Shown one piece after another: positions 9,889-19,277 of a DNA stretch of 64,000 nucleotides. Within the stretch, counting starts at the first letter, position 1, and each line of letters opens with the position of its first letter. The notes below the pieces were generated by a model. That model was not told the origin of the DNA. It was given only the letters and a program-made list of their open reading frames with translations, and ran no database searches. Both the position numbers and the translations under genes were made by a program. Source of the stretch: JAXLWB01 sp046328715 (GTDB lineage: Bacteria; Chloroflexota; Anaerolineae; Caldilineales; Caldilineaceae); assembly GCA_046328715.1 (NCBI GenBank), contig JAXLWB010000015.1:1-64000 (forward strand), read 5' to 3'.

Positions 9889-10023
9889 ACGGGAGGCGAC
9901 ATTCTTAGAGGATGGGATTGGAACGCAGATGACACGGATAGCACAGATTTTTGCGGATCCTTTTATTGGTTTTGATCGACATTCATTCCTGCAATTTCCA
10001 TGCGATCGGCGTACCAATTCTTC

Positions 10024-10962
10024 CTATAACGGACGGCGATAGATCGACTTGGGATCAGGGTTGCTATATTGCAGGAACGCAACCACATTCTCACAGGTGG
10101 AAACCGAGATCAGTCGGTAAGTGGCATCAGTGAGTGCGGCAATGTGGGGCGTGATCACTGTCTGCGGGCTGGCAACCAAAGTGTCGCCAGCATTGGGTGG
10201 TTCGGCATCCAACACATCGCTCGCATAGCCTCCAATTTTGCCACTCTCAATTGCCTCAAGGAGTGCAGCTTGATCGACCAAGGAACCACGCGCGCTGTTA
10301 ATCAGTAAGGCACCGGGCTTCATCTGTTCTAATGCCTGCCGATTGATGATGTGGCGCGTCTCAGGCGTCAGCGCTACATGCAAAGAGATGACATCGGCGC
10401 GAGCTAAGAGTTGGTCAAACTCGACAGCCTCGCCCGTGGCCGAGACAGATCGGCGATTCCAGTAAATCACCTTCATGCCAAAGGCCGCCGCCAACTGAGC
10501 GACACGCCTGCCAATGTCACCCATGCCGACGATGCCCAAGGTCTTGCCCGCCAATTCGATGCCGCTATACCCATTGCGAACCGCCCAATGGCCTGCTTTG
10601 ACTGCGCCATCCAGCCTGACAAGTCCGCGTGCCAGTGCCAACATCAACATCAGCGTATGTTCGGCGACCGCAGTTGTCGTGCTGCCAGGGGCATAGACAA
10701 CCGTGACTCCCAACTCGTTTGCAGCAAGTGTGTCAATATTATCCAGCCCGACGCCACAGCGGGCCACAACGCGCAGACCAGGCAAGGCAGCCATCAACTC
10801 GCGCCGAATCTGCCCGCGGCCACGGGTGATCAGCGCTTCGACATTAGGCGTTTGCTTGATCATCGCAAAGTCAGTCGGATCGGACAGTAGTACGACATTG
10901 CCATAGCGCTGGAGCAAGGCATGGGCATCGGCGTGAACGGGTTCGAGAAGGATGATGGTCAT
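10024..10962 (-). CDS. D-isomer-specific 2-hydroxyacid dehydrogenase
   Basis: 312-residue NAD-dependent dehydrogenase related to SerA, glycerate and glyoxylate reductases. The nucleotide-binding motif is GIVGMGDIGRRVAQ. The catalytic set is the Arg in NSARGSLVD, the Glu in DVLDAEPPN and the His in ITPHIAA. It lacks a C-terminal ACT domain, so it is less likely to be the biosynthetic phosphoglycerate dehydrogenase. The start at 10962 begins the conserved fold; sequence further upstream is a tandem 'gatgacagg' repeat. It follows a mandelate-racemase-family gene, suggesting hydroxyacid or sugar-acid catabolism. Confidence 0.87.
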   Translation of the reverse strand: MTIILLEPVHADAHALLQRYGNVVLLSDPTDFAMIKQTPNVEALITRGRGQIRRELMAALPGLRVVARCGVGLDNIDTLAANELGVTVVYAPGSTTTAVAEHTLMLMLALARGLVRLDGAVKAGHWAVRNGYSGIELAGKTLGIVGMGDIGRRVAQLAAAFGMKVIYWNRRSVSATGEAVEFDQLLARADVISLHVALTPETRHIINRQALEQMKPGALLINSARGSLVDQAALLEAIESGKIGGYASDVLDAEPPNAGDTLVASPQTVITPHIAALTDATYRLISVSTCENVVAFLQYSNPDPKSIYRRPL

Positions 10963-10973
10963 GGGTGTGACAA

Positions 10974-11045
10974 GATGAAGAGATGACAGGATGACAGGAT
11001 GAGGGGTGAGCAACCCTATTGTCACCCCTTCATCCTGTTATCCTG
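10974..11045. repeat. intergenic hairpin of 'gatgacaggatgagg' words
   Basis: Tandem gatgacagg words on one side are mirrored by caccccttcatcctgttatcctgtc on the other, giving a long imperfect hairpin between the hydroxyacid dehydrogenase and enolase-superfamily genes. A related hairpin lies at 30792-30881. Confidence 0.7.
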
Positions 11046-12212
11046 TCAGAAATTTTTTCGGTATTGATTGATGAACTCGACACGCGGCGTAACGCCCAAG
11101 CCTGGACGAGTAGGCGCGCTGATTTGGCCGTTGACCACACCAATCGGTTCTTCCACCATTTCATAAAGCATCGGGTTTGCACCCAGCGAAGTTTCAATGA
11201 TGATTGCCGCCGGGCAGGCAAAACCCAGGGTGACGCCTGCCATAAATGACAAGGCCGATCCCCAACAGTGTGGAGCCAGTTCGATTTGGTGGGTCATTGC
11301 CAGTTGGGCGATGCGAAAGCCCTCGGTGATGCCGCCGCAGATCGCAGAATCCGGTTGAAAGATGTCGGCAGCACGGGCTTCGATAAACTCTTTGAAGTCG
11401 AAACGGGTAAAGTCGCTCTCCCCGACCGAGATCGGAATAGTCGTGCTGGCGCGCACTTCAGCGGTACCTTGGCGGTTGTCAGAAGTGCAAGGCTCTTCAA
11501 ACCAACGCAAATTGCAATCCTCAACCTCTCGACAGAAGCGTTTTGCTTCGCTAGTCGAATAAGTGCCGTGGGCATCGACCATGATGTCAATGTCGGGGCC
11601 GAGCGCAGCACGGGCAGCACGCACACGCGCCACACTGTGCTCTACCGTGCCATCCATCACGCCAATCCGCATCTTGACGGCACGAAAGCCTTTCGCTACA
11701 TAGCCAGCCAACTGCTCGCCGATCTTCTCGACATCAGCCCAACCACCCGAGGCGTAACAGGGCATTGTCTCACGGCAGGCACCACCTAATAAGGTTACAA
11801 CTGGCACCCCTAGCGACTTCCCCAGCAGATCCCAGAGCGCCATATCGATGCCACTCATCGCCGAAATGGTGAGTCCACGCCGCCCCAAAATGGGAAAGGT
11901 GCGTCCACGAGTCAGCGCATAATGGTCGCGTGATCCGTTGTACATCATCTCCCACAGGCGCGTGATGTTGCGCGCATCCTGACCAACGAGAATCGGCTTC
12001 AGTTCCTGTTCAATGCAAGTAACGAGCGAGGCGCAAACGCCCGCACTGCCCACAGCCGCCTTTGATTCGCCAAATCCTTGCAAGCCACTGTCGGTGGTGA
12101 TTGTCACGAGGACACAGTCAAAACTCGTCATCCGCCCGAAATCGGAGACATGCTGCTTTTCGTAGGGGATGGGAGCTTGAAGCCACACAGCAGAAACGTC
12201 TTTGATAATCAT
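11046..12212 (-). CDS. mandelate racemase/muconate lactonizing enzyme family protein
   Basis: 388-residue enolase-superfamily enzyme, probably a sugar-acid dehydratase or racemase. An N-terminal capping domain is followed by the barrel with AVKMRIG (the Lys region), metal ligands in DIMVDAHG (Asp), RWFEEP (Glu) and SVGESDF (Glu), then FQPDSAICGGITE and APHCWGS. The last two give the Asp-His dyad of the mandelate racemase subgroup. The second KxK lysine is an arginine here. The ATG at 12212 opens the conserved domain; no strong ribosome site is visible. Neighbouring epimerase and dehydrogenase genes support a sugar-acid pathway. Confidence 0.88.
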   Translation of the reverse strand: MIIKDVSAVWLQAPIPYEKQHVSDFGRMTSFDCVLVTITTDSGLQGFGESKAAVGSAGVCASLVTCIEQELKPILVGQDARNITRLWEMMYNGSRDHYALTRGRTFPILGRRGLTISAMSGIDMALWDLLGKSLGVPVVTLLGGACRETMPCYASGGWADVEKIGEQLAGYVAKGFRAVKMRIGVMDGTVEHSVARVRAARAALGPDIDIMVDAHGTYSTSEAKRFCREVEDCNLRWFEEPCTSDNRQGTAEVRASTTIPISVGESDFTRFDFKEFIEARAADIFQPDSAICGGITEGFRIAQLAMTHQIELAPHCWGSALSFMAGVTLGFACPAAIIIETSLGANPMLYEMVEEPIGVVNGQISAPTRPGLGVTPRVEFINQYRKNF

Positions 12213-12227
12213 ACATTTAAGATGAGG

Positions 12228-12296
12228 TGATAGGGAGGTGAGGAGATCGGGAGATAGGGAAGCACTCCCCATCACCTCATCTCCCCACCTCCCTAC
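12228..12296. repeat. intergenic hairpin of 'gggaggtgaggagat' words
   Basis: Gaggtgatagggaggtgagg-type words are mirrored by cacctcatctccccacctccc. It fills the gap between the epimerase and the enolase-superfamily gene on the same strand. Confidence 0.65.
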
Positions 12297-13193
12297 TTAC
12301 ACATAGTCTTTGATCAACGGTAGCAACACCTGCGCACAACGTCCTACCAGCCAGTCGTAGAACTCTTCGCTGAGCAGGCTTGAACCGTGGTCTTCGATGA
12401 ATTTGAGCTGTTCGGCGCTGATATTCACCGGGTTGCGCTCAATGGCATTCGGAAAGGGATTGGCTGGGGTGCGATCTACTGGAGCGACAAATTCAACCGT
12501 GAGTGCGCCATCATAGCCAATCGACTTGAGTGTACGCACGATCGCCGACCAGTTGAGTGAGCCCATGCCACAGGCCAGACGGTTGTTATCGGCCACGTGG
12601 AAATCGTACAGGCGCTTGCCCGCCTTGCGAATCGAGGCGAGCATGTCGGCATCTTCAATGTTGAGGTGGAAAGCATCGAGACAGACACCGCACTCGGGAC
12701 CAACGGCTTCGGCCAGCGCCAATGCTTGATCAGCTCGGCTGATGAAGTAGGTCTCGAAGCGGTTGAGTGGTTCCAGGGCCAGCTTGACGCCAGAGGCTTG
12801 GCCATGCGCATAGGCTTCCTTCAACCCTTCCACCGCCCACTGCCACTCATTTTCGGGTGTCGAGTCGGGGTTCACCTTGCCCACGGTGCCAGGCACAATC
12901 GTGATCTCTTCGCCATCCAACTCCTTGATCATGGTGATGCAATCTTTGACATATTTGAGCGTTTTGGCGCGTACGGCTTCCTCTTTCGAAGGAAAGCAGA
13001 GCCCGGGAAACATTAGCGTCACAGCGCCCCAACAGCGTAAACTGTTCTCTTTGAGCAGTTTACGAACCTCCTTGGTGTCATATTTTTCTGGTTCACCACT
13101 GATTTCGATGCTTTCATAGCCATATTTGGCCAGACGGCGAATCGTCACGTCGATTGGCTCGGCGCGCATCCAATTGTGCATGGAGAGATGCAT
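12297..13193 (-). CDS. sugar phosphate isomerase/epimerase (ketose 3-epimerase like)
   Basis: 298-residue TIM barrel. The pattern ALEPLNRFETYFI, then CLDAFHLNIED, then HVADNNR and TVEFVAP matches the metal- and substrate-binding residues of D-tagatose/D-psicose 3-epimerases and relatives. GAAGGAG lies six bases before the ATG at 13193, which decides the start. It is the second of three such barrels in this 12 kb minus-strand set, and a cupin gene lies upstream in the same orientation. Likely intracellular epimerisation of a ketose or sugar acid; substrate unknown. Confidence 0.88.
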   Translation of the reverse strand: MHLSMHNWMRAEPIDVTIRRLAKYGYESIEISGEPEKYDTKEVRKLLKENSLRCWGAVTLMFPGLCFPSKEEAVRAKTLKYVKDCITMIKELDGEEITIVPGTVGKVNPDSTPENEWQWAVEGLKEAYAHGQASGVKLALEPLNRFETYFISRADQALALAEAVGPECGVCLDAFHLNIEDADMLASIRKAGKRLYDFHVADNNRLACGMGSLNWSAIVRTLKSIGYDGALTVEFVAPVDRTPANPFPNAIERNPVNISAEQLKFIEDHGSSLLSEEFYDWLVGRCAQVLLPLIKDYV

Positions 13194-13254
13194 GGGAAGC
13201 TCCTTCAATTGTAGATTGCGAATTTTGGATTGTGGATTGCGGTTACTTCATCAC

Positions 13255-13653
13255 TTACCTCAACGACTTCCAGGGTTCTTGATCGGCGACATCGACCAGG
13301 GCGTACCCTTCCTCGCCGATGCAGGGGCTCAATGAAACGTGCAATCGAGCAGGCTTGTCATAAATGTTAAATGAGGCATGAACGATGCCCTTTTTGATAA
13401 AGATAGCGTCGCCAACGCCAAGCACCTGCTTTTTGTCCTCTAACCACTGTTCAACTTGACCTTCTAATACGTAGATCACTTCCTCTTGATCGGGGTGTTT
13501 GTGAAAATTGTGGCCGAAGCCTGGCTGCAACTCTACTTCCATAACGACGAGCTGCGTCGCTTCCGTGGTTGCTGGCCGACTGTACCACTTCATCTCGCCC
13601 CAAGCGGGATAGTCACGTTCGGCACCCTTTGAGGTGATAAATTTACCGTTCAT
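13255..13653 (-). CDS. small cupin-domain protein
   Basis: 132-residue single-domain beta-barrel. Cupin motif 1 appears as FGHNFHKHPDQEEVIYVLEG with the metal-binding His and Glu residues; motif 2 is GDAIFIKKGIVHASFN. Such stand-alone cupins often isomerise or bind sugars or act as small dioxygenases. AGGAG precedes the start. It lies between two ketose-epimerase-type genes, consistent with sugar handling; no specific reaction can be assigned. Confidence 0.82.
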   Translation of the reverse strand: MNGKFITSKGAERDYPAWGEMKWYSRPATTEATQLVVMEVELQPGFGHNFHKHPDQEEVIYVLEGQVEQWLEDKKQVLGVGDAIFIKKGIVHASFNIYDKPARLHVSLSPCIGEEGYALVDVADQEPWKSLR

Positions 13654-13707
13654 GTTTGCTCCTATGCTGTTAGTTTGTTTTCGAGCAGGGATTGTCTGAG
13701 AGTACTC

Positions 13708-14559
13708 TTATTGTACGAGCAATTGCCGTAAAAACGCTAGTCCAATACTAGCCAGTTCGTCTTGACTTGCTGCCAGCGGTCGCCAGATGGCGGCGGCCCG
13801 GGCGATGGAGACTACCTTGTCGGTAAAGGATTCAATGACGACAGGGCCATCATAGCAAATGTCTTTCAGCCCTTGGGCGACATCGGGCCAGGTGACATTG
13901 CCGCTGCCCGGTGTCCCTCGATCATTTTCGCAGGCGTGGAAATGTTTTAGCCGTTTGCCCACCAGGCGAATGGCATCGCCCAACGACTTTTCTTCAATAT
14001 TCATGTGAAATGTATCCAACATGATCTGGCAGTTGGGATGATTGACACGATCGATCACTTCGATGCATTGGGTAGCTGTGTTGATAAAGCTCGTTTCAAA
14101 ACGATTTAGCGGCTCGACACAAAGCGTTACATTGTGATCATCGGCGATCTGAGCAAGGGTCGAGAGTTGGGCTACCAGCAGATCAAGGTCATGGGCGCGC
14201 TCCTCAGGGGTCGCCTGCCAGGTGCGGCCCACTGCTGAATAGAGCGGACCGATGACATTCTGCGCGCCCATCTTGCTTGCCGCCTCAATCACATGACGTA
14301 CATAGCGCATTCCCTGCTCGCGGATCGCCGAGTCGGGATGAATCAGATCGCGCTCCGTGCTAATTGCCGCGCTAACACTCACACCCAAGCCGTGATCTTT
14401 GGCCAACTTGCCAGCCAAGACATAATCGAAATCGCCGGGTGTTTCGATTGGATATTCGATCCAGTCGAAACCCATCTGTTTGACTTTGGGCACCAAGTGT
14501 GGAAGTTGATCGGTCGTCAGTGGCGAGACCCAAACCCAAGTATTGACCCCAAATTTCAT
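13708..14559 (-). CDS. sugar phosphate isomerase/epimerase (D-psicose/tagatose 3-epimerase like)
   Basis: 283-residue TIM barrel with the clearest epimerase signature of the three: CVEPLNRFETSFINT, IMLDTFHMNIEEKS, HFHACENDRGTPGSGN and VVIESFT carry the Glu, Asp, His and Glu metal ligands. The HACENDRG(T/I)PG motif is characteristic of ketose 3-epimerases. AAGGAAA precedes the ATG. First gene of the minus-strand set that continues through the cupin and second epimerase; a G-rich/C-rich inverted repeat lies upstream. Confidence 0.88.
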   Translation of the reverse strand: MKFGVNTWVWVSPLTTDQLPHLVPKVKQMGFDWIEYPIETPGDFDYVLAGKLAKDHGLGVSVSAAISTERDLIHPDSAIREQGMRYVRHVIEAASKMGAQNVIGPLYSAVGRTWQATPEERAHDLDLLVAQLSTLAQIADDHNVTLCVEPLNRFETSFINTATQCIEVIDRVNHPNCQIMLDTFHMNIEEKSLGDAIRLVGKRLKHFHACENDRGTPGSGNVTWPDVAQGLKDICYDGPVVIESFTDKVVSIARAAAIWRPLAASQDELASIGLAFLRQLLVQ

Positions 14560-14578
14560 AATTTCCTTGTGATTCTAA

Positions 14579-14740
14579 GCAACCCCTCCCTAGCCCTCCC
14601 CTGCTAAGGGAGGGAACAGTAAGTGGGTAAGTCATGTATTTTCTTCTATCCGTCAACCAGAATCCTTCCCGTGATGGTTCCCTCCCTGTTTTGGCTTCGA
14701 CGTGAGCTCAGCCGAACGGGAGGGTTAGGGAGGGGTTGCA
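14579..14740. repeat. long imperfect inverted repeat of 'agggaggggtt' words
   Basis: Caacccctccctagccctccc at the left end and gggagggttagggaggggttg at the right end are near-perfect complements separated by about 120 bases. It sits in the divergent promoter region between the epimerase and HMG-CoA reductase genes, so it probably overlaps or flanks both promoters. Confidence 0.65.
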
Positions 14741-14848
14741 GTTACAGCTACTTACAGAAATGGTCTATTGCTCCGTAAGTGTTGGTTAGGTTATACTGCT
14801 TCTAACAATTCAGCATTAAACTAACCCTTCACCCCACTGGAGCACGCT

Positions 14849-16390
14849 ATGTTTATTCCCAGCATGTTACTCAAACGGCTCTATACCTTTGGTAGCCTGA
14901 AAAACACCGCTACTGGTGTAAAGTTTTCGATCAAGAATCGGCTCAGTGACACGGAACTCAGCGCTGTCCACTCGATTGCGATTGATGGCAAGGCAGTGTT
15001 ACTTGACAAAGTTCGCCTCGAAGTCGGCGATGGCAGAACATTTACACCGTCGCAAGTCACGGCACAGACACCAATCTCCTTTCCGTTGCGCCAGACGGTT
15101 GACATTGTGATCGACGGCAACGGCAAGTTGTCCGATGGCAAACACGAGATTGAACTCTCTTTTTCGACCAAACAATTTGGCAAACTCACCTTTTCCAGTG
15201 AAGATGCCATCGCTGCCTCAGTCGAAATGGTGCGCATCCCGCGCGATGCCAACGACGACTACAACCCCGATATCATCAAAGAACGCCAAAAGTTCGTCGA
15301 AGAACAGACAGGGGTAAAATTACAGCACATCAGCCACTATTCTTTCGATCCCCATATTGCCAAAGGCAACTGCGAACATTTTACCGGCGTAGCCCAGGTG
15401 CCGATTGGGTTTGCTGGTCCGCTGACCATTCATGGCGAACATGCCAAGGGCGATTTCTTGATTCCAATGGCAACGACCGAAGGGACGTTAATTGCATCCT
15501 ACAATCGTGGCATGAAACTGCTGAATCTCTCTGGCGGTGTCAAGTGTACTGTTGTCGGTGATGCGATGCAGCGTGCGCCGGTCTTTGTCTTTGAAGATGC
15601 CCGGCAAGGTCGCGACTTTGCCCAGTGGGTACATGAAAACTTTGACAAGATCAAAGAAGAGGCAGAAGCCACCTCTAGCGTGGCCAAGTTAAAAGAGATT
15701 GACATCTACCTCGCTAACAAGATGGTCTATGCTCGCTTTAACTACAGCACAGGCGACGCCGCAGGGCAGAACATGGTCGGGCGTGCAACCTTTGCTGCCT
15801 GTAGCTGGATCCTCGACCAAGTTCCATCCGTCAAACGTTTCTACCTGGAATCCAACTTTGCCACCGACAAAAAGGCCTCACAGATCAATATTATGCGCAC
15901 TCGTGGCAAACGAGTCACAGCCGAGGCGACGATTCCACGCGATGTGCTGATTCAAAACATGCGTGTCGAACCGGAGAGCCTCTCCTATCATGCTGGAGTA
16001 GCTGGGATTGGATCATTTCTATCCGGTGTGAACAACAACGGCTTGCACTCGGCCAATGGCATCACTGCCATGTTCATCGCCACGGGCCAGGATGTCGCTA
16101 ACGTTTCCGAATCTTCGGCAGGTATCATCTATACCGAACTCACCCCAGAGCGCGATCTCTATATTTCGATCACGATTCCGTCCTTGATCGTGGCCACTCA
16201 CGGCGGCGGCGTCGGTCTTGCTACCCAAAACGAATGCCTCAAGCTTTTAGGATGTGTCGGACGCGGGACGGTGTACAGATTCGCTGAAATTGTAGCAGGC
16301 GTCGTGTTGGCTGGGGAGCTTTCGCTCGCTGCTGCGATTTCATCTTCCGACTGGGTTTCCAGTCACGAGAAATATGGCCGGAATCGGTAG
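14849..16390 (+). CDS. hydroxymethylglutaryl-CoA reductase, class I type, with N-terminal extension
   Basis: 513 residues. Reduces HMG-CoA to mevalonate for isoprenoid synthesis. From about residue 130 it is a class I-like reductase. Catalytic Glu211 is in ATTEGTL, the Lys341 region is NFATDKKASQIN followed by RGKRVTAEATIP, Asp415 is in TGQDVANVSES, and His506 is in the tail SSHEKYGRN. The NADPH-loop equivalent is TGDAAGQNM. The first 130 residues are a beta-rich domain I cannot name, with no membrane helices, so the enzyme should be soluble. GGAG sits 7 bases before the ATG. No other mevalonate gene is nearby. Confidence 0.9.
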   Translation: MFIPSMLLKRLYTFGSLKNTATGVKFSIKNRLSDTELSAVHSIAIDGKAVLLDKVRLEVGDGRTFTPSQVTAQTPISFPLRQTVDIVIDGNGKLSDGKHEIELSFSTKQFGKLTFSSEDAIAASVEMVRIPRDANDDYNPDIIKERQKFVEEQTGVKLQHISHYSFDPHIAKGNCEHFTGVAQVPIGFAGPLTIHGEHAKGDFLIPMATTEGTLIASYNRGMKLLNLSGGVKCTVVGDAMQRAPVFVFEDARQGRDFAQWVHENFDKIKEEAEATSSVAKLKEIDIYLANKMVYARFNYSTGDAAGQNMVGRATFAACSWILDQVPSVKRFYLESNFATDKKASQINIMRTRGKRVTAEATIPRDVLIQNMRVEPESLSYHAGVAGIGSFLSGVNNNGLHSANGITAMFIATGQDVANVSESSAGIIYTELTPERDLYISITIPSLIVATHGGGVGLATQNECLKLLGCVGRGTVYRFAEIVAGVVLAGELSLAAAISSSDWVSSHEKYGRNR

Positions 16391-16400
16391 ATATAAATTT

Positions 16401-16438
16401 TATAATTTCCCAGTCTCTTGGTAGAGATTGGGAAATTA
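16401..16438. terminator. hairpin between HMG-CoA reductase and dhaM
   Basis: Arms ataatttcccagtctct and agagattgggaaattat pair with one G-T across a four-base loop, between convergent genes. The 3' arm touches the dhaM stop codon. A bidirectional terminator is the likely role. Confidence 0.6.
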
Positions 16439-18982
16439 TGAGATTGAGAGGTTAAAAAGGCCATCTGCGGCTTTACGTACAGCTTCGGCACTCTCTAACG
16501 CCAGCAATGGTAATACTTGCTGTTGTAACTCGGCATAATTCAGTTGGCGGATGATCTGTTTGGTGCGCGGAATCGCCAAGGCACCCATGCTTAATTCGTC
16601 CACCCCCAAGCCCACCAGGATCGGCACGGCCATTGGGTCGCCGCCGGCTTCCCCACAAACTCCTACCCACTTGCCATGTGCATGGGCCGCCTCTACCACT
16701 TGATGGATCAAGTTGAGAATCGAAGGGTGCAGTGCGTCGGCTAGGCCCGAAAGACGTGGATTGCCACGCTCGGCAGCCAAGGTGTATTGGGTGAGATCAT
16801 TTGTCCCAATCGAGAAGAAGTCAACTTCCGCTGCAAACTGATCGGCCATCACTGCCGTGGATGGCACTTCGACCATGATCCCCGTCTCGATTCGATCGGG
16901 AAGCGAAACGCCTTTGGCGCGTACCTCGTTGATGGCCTCGTTCAGTAAGCTGCGGGCACGCCGCCATTCGCTCAAGGTCGCCACCATTGGGAACATGATC
17001 TTGATGGGGTGATTGGCCGCAACCCGTACAATCGAGCGAAGTTGCGCTTTGAAAAGATCAGGGCGGTCCAAGCAGATGCGGATCGCTCGGTAGCCAAGGT
17101 ATGGATTCTGCTCAGGATCAATGTTCAAATAGGGAATAGGTTTGTCACCACCTGCGTCAAGGGTGCGAGCGATCAGCGGGTGATTTTCCATGGCTTCGGC
17201 AGTAGCTCGATAGACCAGATATTGCTCTTCTTCGGTCGGGGCTTGCAGCCGATCTAAAAAGAGAAACTCGGTACGAAAGAGTCCAGCCGCTTCGGCACCA
17301 GCCTTGCGGGCAGCACGTGCATCAGCGGTGCCGCTGATATTGGCAGCGACTTCGATCCGTCGGCCATCGAGTGTTCTGGCAGGTCGAGCACTTGCTGCCA
17401 ACAGGAACTGTTTTTCAGCATTTTCCTGCTCTGCACGCTTGCGGTAGACTGCAACCAAGTTCGGGTCAGGATCGATCCACACCTGCCCTGTTGACCCATC
17501 CAGGACAAGTTCGGTGCCTTCCTCGACTTCGAGAATCGCTCTGCCTAGGCCCACAACCGCAGGAATGCCCAGGCTGCGCGCAATGATCGAGCTGTGCGAG
17601 GTCGCCCCGCCCGTAGCCGACGCAATGCCTTTGACCAATCTGGGGGTCAGCCGCGTCATATCCGAAGGAGAGAGATCTTCGGCGATGAGAATCCCTGGCT
17701 CGGTTGGCAACGTCACTTGAATCGACACATCCATCAAGTTGGCAAGCACCTGTTGTGCCACGTCTTCGACATCCGTGATGCGTGCTCGCAGATATTCATC
17801 ATCCAATTCCCGGTACTGGCTAATTAGGCCGTGTATTGCATCCTGCCAGGCCCATTCTGCATTGATGCCATGCTCCCAAATTGTCGCCCGTGTCGGCTCA
17901 AGCAAGGCTTCATCTTCTAGGTAAAGTAGATGAGCTTCAAAGATCTCCGCAGTTTGGCGATCGCTCATGCGTAAGGCATCTGCGCGGCTCCGTTGAATTT
18001 GTGCCTGTGTCTTTTTGATCGCTGCCAAGTAGCGTGTCCACTCAAATTCTGGATCATTAACGATCCGCATCTGCACGGGTGGCAGCGAGCGGCGCAGAAA
18101 GTGTGCCGTTCCTACAGCGATCCCAGTCGACGCCGGAATGGCGGCCAAAGAGGGAGAGCCATCTTGGGTTTCCAGTGATTGATGGTCTACTGTAACCGGC
18201 AGTGAGAAGGGTTGTGGTGCTTCCTCGTCGCCAAAGTTACTCGCTGCCAGGGTTTGGATCTGATTAGCAGCCGCTTCAGCCTCGGCTCCAGTCAACGAGA
18301 TGAGAATCTCATCGTGCTGGCGCACGCCCAAGGTAGCCAGCGCATTGATACTCCGTGCGCTGGCAGGGCCACGTCCTTTTGTGAGATTTGCAACATGGAC
18401 TTCCACCTTCGGGAAACCACCGACTAGCTGCACGAGCCGAGCCAATGGCCGAACATGTAAACCGAGATGATTGTGGACCGTAAGTCGTATCTGGGTTGTA
18501 TCCGGTTGCGTTGAAGGGATAAGGTTCTGTGGTTCTGTCGTTGAGGGAGGGGAAGGCTCGATGATGGCGGCTGCCCCTCCTAAATTGGCGATTTTGGCAC
18601 CTAAGGCAGCGCGCGCTTCGGCGGCAACTTGTTCAAGTGAATTTCCTAAGCGAGCCTGAACGGCAGCGGCTACAGCACCTTCAACAAGCGGGGCTTCACA
18701 AAGGCAAATGTGCGTGCGCCAGGCCTCTGGCAAGAACTCAAGCGCCATTTCGGCATTCAGAATTGCGCTGCCCAAGTCCATCAAAACGAGTACACCATCG
18801 TCAGTGTAAACTTCTTCGATGGCAACAACGACTTTCATGGGGTCAGTACCAAGCGTGTCTGTATCAAAATCGACACCACCTGCGGCACGCAACTTCACCT
18901 CTTGCCCGCTCATTTGTGAAGCAAGCTCAACGACACCTTCGGCCAATTTTGCACTGTGGGAAACAATGACAATGCCGACCAT
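16436..18982 (-). CDS. dhaM: dihydroxyacetone kinase phosphotransfer protein DhaM with complete enzyme I
   Basis: 848-residue multiphosphoryl-transfer protein passing phosphate from PEP to the DHA kinase. Domains in order: an EIIA-Man-like DhaM domain (1-130) with phospho-His9 in VSHSA; a linker rich in Ala/Pro/Thr; HPr (about 164-250) with His176 in GLHVRPL; then enzyme I (about 275-848) with His463 in GGATSHSSIIARS and the PEP-domain Cys776 in GVCGEAGGDP. E. coli DhaM stops within the N-terminal part of enzyme I, whereas this one keeps the PEP-binding barrel and could work without a separate enzyme I. AAAGG precedes the start. Third gene after dhaK and dhaL, about 295 bases downstream of dhaL. 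Confidence 0.92.
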   Translation of the reverse strand: MVGIVIVSHSAKLAEGVVELASQMSGQEVKLRAAGGVDFDTDTLGTDPMKVVVAIEEVYTDDGVLVLMDLGSAILNAEMALEFLPEAWRTHICLCEAPLVEGAVAAAVQARLGNSLEQVAAEARAALGAKIANLGGAAAIIEPSPPSTTEPQNLIPSTQPDTTQIRLTVHNHLGLHVRPLARLVQLVGGFPKVEVHVANLTKGRGPASARSINALATLGVRQHDEILISLTGAEAEAAANQIQTLAASNFGDEEAPQPFSLPVTVDHQSLETQDGSPSLAAIPASTGIAVGTAHFLRRSLPPVQMRIVNDPEFEWTRYLAAIKKTQAQIQRSRADALRMSDRQTAEIFEAHLLYLEDEALLEPTRATIWEHGINAEWAWQDAIHGLISQYRELDDEYLRARITDVEDVAQQVLANLMDVSIQVTLPTEPGILIAEDLSPSDMTRLTPRLVKGIASATGGATSHSSIIARSLGIPAVVGLGRAILEVEEGTELVLDGSTGQVWIDPDPNLVAVYRKRAEQENAEKQFLLAASARPARTLDGRRIEVAANISGTADARAARKAGAEAAGLFRTEFLFLDRLQAPTEEEQYLVYRATAEAMENHPLIARTLDAGGDKPIPYLNIDPEQNPYLGYRAIRICLDRPDLFKAQLRSIVRVAANHPIKIMFPMVATLSEWRRARSLLNEAINEVRAKGVSLPDRIETGIMVEVPSTAVMADQFAAEVDFFSIGTNDLTQYTLAAERGNPRLSGLADALHPSILNLIHQVVEAAHAHGKWVGVCGEAGGDPMAVPILVGLGVDELSMGALAIPRTKQIIRQLNYAELQQQVLPLLALESAEAVRKAADGLFNLSIS

Positions 18983-18993
18983 CCGAACCTTTC

Positions 18994-19045
18994 AATAGAG
19001 GTGAGGATCAAAGAGGAGGAGATCATGCTGCTCTCCTCCTCGAAT
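18994..19045. repeat. inverted repeat upstream of dhaM
   Basis: GAGGAGGAGA and CTCTCCTCCTC words face each other in the 295-base dhaL-dhaM gap. It may be an mRNA-processing or attenuation hairpin. The remaining gap (to 19277) is AT-rich and shows no ORF; a separate dhaM promoter could lie there. Confidence 0.45.
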
Positions 19046-19277
19046 CACTCAACGTTGTATGCAGTAAAGGTTGTACCAATTGGGCTCTGAAAAGCCGTGA
19101 ATTTTAGCCTTATTTACAGGACAATTCATGACTTTTGCAATCGCAATTGCTACTGTGAACTGCTAACCTAACAACTTGCTTTGCAAAAATTTCTGATCAA
19201 CAAAACGCTACACCACAAAGTTTAACAAAGAACTTATAAAATTGTCACGTTACCTTTTGCTTGATTTGACTTTCAGC

